From Deltaproteobacteria bacterium (GTDB taxonomy: Bacteria; Desulfobacterota; Desulfuromonadia; Geobacterales; DSM-12255), in contig JAJZTK010000013.1 of the NCBI GenBank assembly GCA_021849045.1, forward strand, positions 1 to 44,983: a stretch of 44,983 nt of DNA, written 5' to 3'. Under the pieces are notes generated by a model that was not told the DNA's origin, did not search any database, and saw only the letters and a list, made by a program, of their open reading frames with translations. Below are positions 43,201 through 44,983 of this stretch, piece by piece (the first letter of the stretch is position 1; each line of letters starts with the position of its first letter). The translations under genes were made by a program, and so were the position numbers.

Positions 43201-44485
43201 TTCCGTCAGGGAATCGAGCGTGCAACCCGGCATGATTCAGGTGGCAGATGATTGGGAGGCAAGAAGCGGTTGCAGTGCACAGAGAGATGCAAAGAATGAT
43301 ACCTCGACAGTGATGCGCGTAGGGCTGGCTTGGTCCGGTCGCCAGGATAATCCGCTCAACCGCAAGAGGACGTGCCCGTTATCCTCTTTGGCCCCCTTGC
43401 TTGAACGGTCTGATGTTGACTTCTACAGCCTGCAACTAGGTGGTGAGAACGACAGCGGGACCTGTGGTTCCAACCACCTGATCGATCTTACCGGCAGCAT
43501 ACGTGATTTTGAGGACACGGCCGCATTGATGGCAACCCTCGATCTGGTGATTACGATTGACACTGCAGTTGCCCATTTGGCCGGGGCCCTGGGACGGCCG
43601 ACCTGGGTGCTCCTCCCCCATGTCGCCGACTGGCGGTGGCTACAGTCGCGGGACGACAGCCCCTGGTATCCGGATATGCGCCTGTTTCGCCAGCCTGACC
43701 ACGGTGACTGGGGTGGTGTGATCCGCCAGGTGGTCGTCGCCCTTGCCGGCCTGACCGGCAAACGGACAGTCAGGGAGATGCCGGAGGTTTGCCCGCCTGT
43801 TTGCCCTGAACCGTCGCCGGAATGTCTGTCGGTTGAGCGGTTGCTGGAGCATCACCAGAAGAATTTGGCGGAAAATCCAGCCAGCCCCGCTGTCCATCTT
43901 GATGTGGGGGCCGCCTTGGCGCTGCTCGGGAGACACGAGGAGTCGATTCCGTACTTTCGGAAAACCCTGGTGCTGGCGCCTGAACTCGTGGCAGCACATC
44001 TCAATTTGGCGTATGCCCTGCTGACACTCGGGGAGTACCGCGAAGGATGGGAGCATTTTGAGTGGCGACTGCGCAGGGTCGCGCCCGGGCAGATTCCTCC
44101 CTGGCCAATGTTGGGACAGGAGGAATTTGGTATGCACCCACGAGGCACCTCTGTTCTTGTGCACTGCGAGCAGGGATTTGGGGACACCATTCAGTTTGTC
44201 CGGTTCCTGCCGATGCTTGCTGATGCCGGTTACAAGGTCGTTGTGAGTTGTCAGCCTCAGTTGGCAACACTCATGAATTCGGTCCGTGGCGTCAGCCAGA
44301 TTGTTCCCCACGGCCAACCGCTACCCATGTGTGATCTGCAACTGCTGTTGCTCAGTCTCCCCCGTCTATTCGCGACAACGTTGGAGACTCTGCCGGCTTC
44401 CATGCCGTATCTTGTTCCCCGTCCCCAACTGGTCGCGGAATGGAGAAAAAGGTTATTCGAGCACGATATTTTTTTCCTAAAGTAA
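40283..44485 (+). CDS. Giant TPR-glycosyltransferase polyprotein with misordered half-domains
   Basis: A 1400-residue protein related to the previous one. Order: TPR (about 5-140), GT N-half (EQGRGD near 172), GT C-half (DTAVAHLAGA near 352); a long TPR block (about 425-690), GT N-half (EQGFGD near 717), GT C-half (near 898); a polar linker (about 970-1010); a GT C-half alone (MRVGLAWSG near 1010, DTAVAHLAGA near 1088); TPR (about 1195-1275); a GT N-half alone (EQGFGD near 1293) ending at 1400. The last N-half stops just where its C-half should begin (LFEHDIFFLK). Modules 1 and 2 look complete; the last two are an unpaired C-half and an unpaired N-half. GAGAG precedes the ATG. It lies immediately upstream of the flagellin gene and likely glycosylates it. 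Confidence 0.88.
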   Translation: MAEMTWDEIEACYKLGSRLKDEGDLAGAESCFRRILDVDPDLPDLRHALGVVLQLMGKLQEAVAHYQAAIVLDPLLVKARYNLADTYSRLGLFREAIGAATATLQYDPGHADAHWLLGMLLLRNGDFRNGWREYEWRWKGRGFTSTMPDFDRPLWDGSPLEGRTLLIHMEQGRGDMIQFVRFVPLAAAKGGDVVVCALRELVPLLATVEGVARVLDRDGPLPAFDLHLPVQSLPYILGITLDTIPNRVPYLWPDQEKVSIWNGVLDDQTCRVGLVWQGTASHPDDQNRSCPLSTFRPLGELQGVTLYSLQIGNGSEQLAEACTYLPLVDVTDRIRDFSDTAALVANLDLVISVDTAVAHLAGALGKPVWLMLPYVSEWRWLQGRDDSPWYPTIRLFRQSAPGDWEGLLTRVKGELAQQLSAAVPDNQSGIELMQQGRYAQAENVFSAAARLNPASADAHCNRGVALDAMERYEEALDCYRQALSLRPDFVQALFNMGNTYRSLHNPESACACYQRVVEMVPDFLAAYLCLGELAKEQRNFDEARGHFEKALARDPGCVDAVQGIAEILQATEAFQGAVEAYRQVLALAPHRPTAWNMLGTTYHCLEKLAEAEACYRQASVLDPDRPTILNNLGAVLHAQGAPQGAAALFRSIIEKYPDNAEAHWNLALALLALGQYQEGWQEYEWRFRKVNPVLEREYRQPRWDGSPLQGRTVLLWCEQGFGDTIQFSRYVPLVAQLGGRVVLECQVPALKRLLCSLEGVTQVVVTDDPLPPFDCHVPLLSLPLLFGTTVENMPAGVPYLHAEQADIELWRQRLGPAAGYRVGLVWFGRQGQVLNRKRSCPLEMLSPLATIPNLELYSLQVGEGSEQLDNSTIPLTIIDLTGHIRDFADTAAFMGNLDLVITIDTAVAHLAGALGVPTWVLLPYSADWRWLLHRSDSPWYPAMRLFRQSAVGDWSSVVNAITDLLGKAVHDGDSVRESSVQPGMIQVADDWEARSGCSAQRDAKNDTSTVMRVGLAWSGRQDNPLNRKRTCPLSSLAPLLERSDVDFYSLQLGGENDSGTCGSNHLIDLTGSIRDFEDTAALMATLDLVITIDTAVAHLAGALGRPTWVLLPHVADWRWLQSRDDSPWYPDMRLFRQPDHGDWGGVIRQVVVALAGLTGKRTVREMPEVCPPVCPEPSPECLSVERLLEHHQKNLAENPASPAVHLDVGAALALLGRHEESIPYFRKTLVLAPELVAAHLNLAYALLTLGEYREGWEHFEWRLRRVAPGQIPPWPMLGQEEFGMHPRGTSVLVHCEQGFGDTIQFVRFLPMLADAGYKVVVSCQPQLATLMNSVRGVSQIVPHGQPLPMCDLQLLLLSLPRLFATTLETLPASMPYLVPRPQLVAEWRKRLFEHDIFFLK

Positions 44486-44504
44486 TTTCTGGCAACGACG
44501 ATAT
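44478..44504 (+). promoter_or_regulatory. Strong sigma-28 (FliA) promoter of the flagellin gene
   Basis: TAAAGTAA, 11 bases, then GACGATAT, matching TAAAGTTT-N11-GCCGATAA at 6/8 and 6/8 with the exact spacer. The -35 box overlaps the last codons and the TAA stop of the polyprotein gene. Transcription near 44511 gives a leader of about 60 bases. Sigma-28 control of late flagellar genes such as flagellin is well established in Gram-negative bacteria. Confidence 0.75.
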
Positions 44505-44514
44505 GCGAAAACAA

Positions 44515-44545
44515 GCGCAGAATGCGCACCGGCAAGAAAAGCCGG
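44515..44545 (+). promoter_or_regulatory. Two adjacent hairpins in the flagellin mRNA leader
   Basis: GCGCA/TGCGC around a 3-base loop (44515-44527) and CCGGC/GCCGG around a 7-base loop (44529-44545) sit in tandem between the sigma-28 start and the AAGGAG ribosome-binding site. They could stabilise the message or receive a regulatory protein. Not a terminator: no T-run follows. Confidence 0.5.
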
Positions 44546-44570
44546 GAAAACTCTAGAAAGGAGCACTATC

Positions 44571-44983
44571 ATGGCAATCAGCGACATCTCTCTAACCGCG
44601 GGCATGAGGAACAACCTTCTTGCACTGCAATCGACCGCGCAGAACCTGCAGCAGACCCAGGACCGCCTGAGCAGCGGCAAGCGGGTAAACTCGGCCCTCG
44701 ACAACCCGACCAACTATTTTGCGGCTCAAAACGCCCTCAACCGTGCCAGCGACTTTGACGCCCGTAAAGACGGCATGAGTGAGGCAATCCAGACCATCAA
44801 GGCGGCCAATGCCGGCATCTCGGCCATCACCTCCCTGATCCAGTCTGCCAAAGGCCTGGCCAGTGCTGCCATGTCCACCAACGACACCCTGGCACAGGCA
44901 ACCTACCAGACACAGTTCGCCCAGATCCAGACCCAGATCACCAACTTGGCTAGCGACTCCGGTTACCGCGGGAACAACCTGCT
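44571..44983 (+). CDS. fliC: Flagellin, N-terminal part (gene continues beyond window)
   Basis: 137 codons of the major flagellar filament protein are visible before the window ends. The conserved D0/D1 N-terminus is plain: SLTAGMRNNLLALQ, QDRLSSGKRVNSALDNPTNYF, then ISAITSLIQSAKGLASAA, giving the coiled helices that pack in the filament. The second residue is Ala and there is no signal peptide, as expected for type III export. AAGGAG lies eight bases before the ATG, and a sigma-28 promoter with two leader hairpins is upstream. The surface-exposed D2/D3 region, where O-glycosylation would be expected, is outside the window. Its position directly after the TPR-glycosyltransferase genes points to glycosylated flagellin. 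Confidence 0.95.
   Translation, partial: MAISDISLTAGMRNNLLALQSTAQNLQQTQDRLSSGKRVNSALDNPTNYFAAQNALNRASDFDARKDGMSEAIQTIKAANAGISAITSLIQSAKGLASAAMSTNDTLAQATYQTQFAQIQTQITNLASDSGYRGNNL

Overview
This is GC-rich, densely packed chromosomal DNA from a motile Gram-negative bacterium. The AsmA-type envelope protein, YqaA and M16 family genes, two sigma-54 activators (one fused to a hydrogenase-like iron-sulfur module), the ispD-ispF-cysS order and a polar-type flagellin all fit the Geobacter/Desulfuromonadales group. That placement is inferred from gene content and style, not measured.

Region 1 (1-4850, minus strand) is a co-directional run: a MoxR-type AAA+ ATPase, a VWA/metallopeptidase-like partner, a small unknown protein, a membrane histidine kinase and an NtrC-family response regulator cut by the window edge. 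A good sigma-70-like promoter lies at its head. Region 2 (4953-12830, plus strand) holds a tiny ORF, a large AsmA-family protein, a hotdog thioesterase, a GT2 glycosyltransferase with an extra Rossmann-like tail, ispD and ispF (isoprenoid precursors) and cysS, and ends in a symmetrical terminator. Region 3 (12848-19419) holds a small ribbon-helix-helix regulator, the hydrogenase-like sigma-54 activator, a small helical protein, a secreted transglutaminase-like protein, and a convergent pair of an M16 peptidase and a YqaA-type membrane protein.

Region 4 (19717-44983, plus strand) is the accessory heart of the window. About 25 kb of tightly spaced, often overlapping genes encodes TPR proteins, glycosyltransferases of several folds, six SAM-dependent methyltransferase domain proteins (two with FkbM domains), a radical SAM protein, a nucleotide-sugar dehydrogenase and two giant TPR-glycosyltransferase polyproteins, and runs directly into a flagellin gene. 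A strong sigma-28-like promoter precedes the flagellin and a weaker one precedes the first TPR gene; a sigma-54-like promoter sits inside the island. The simplest reading is a flagellin glycosylation island making and capping (methylating) a complex glycan that may include a uronic-acid-type sugar.

Most unusual: (i) the 1400-residue TPR-glycosyltransferase, which carries an orphan C-terminal half-domain followed by an orphan N-terminal half-domain in inverted order; (ii) the sigma-54 activator retaining H-cluster-type cysteines; (iii) a VWA/metallopeptidase protein whose HExxH glutamate is valine; (iv) sigma-28-like sites at both ends of the glycosylation island. No rRNA, tRNA, CRISPR array or intact insertion sequence was seen.
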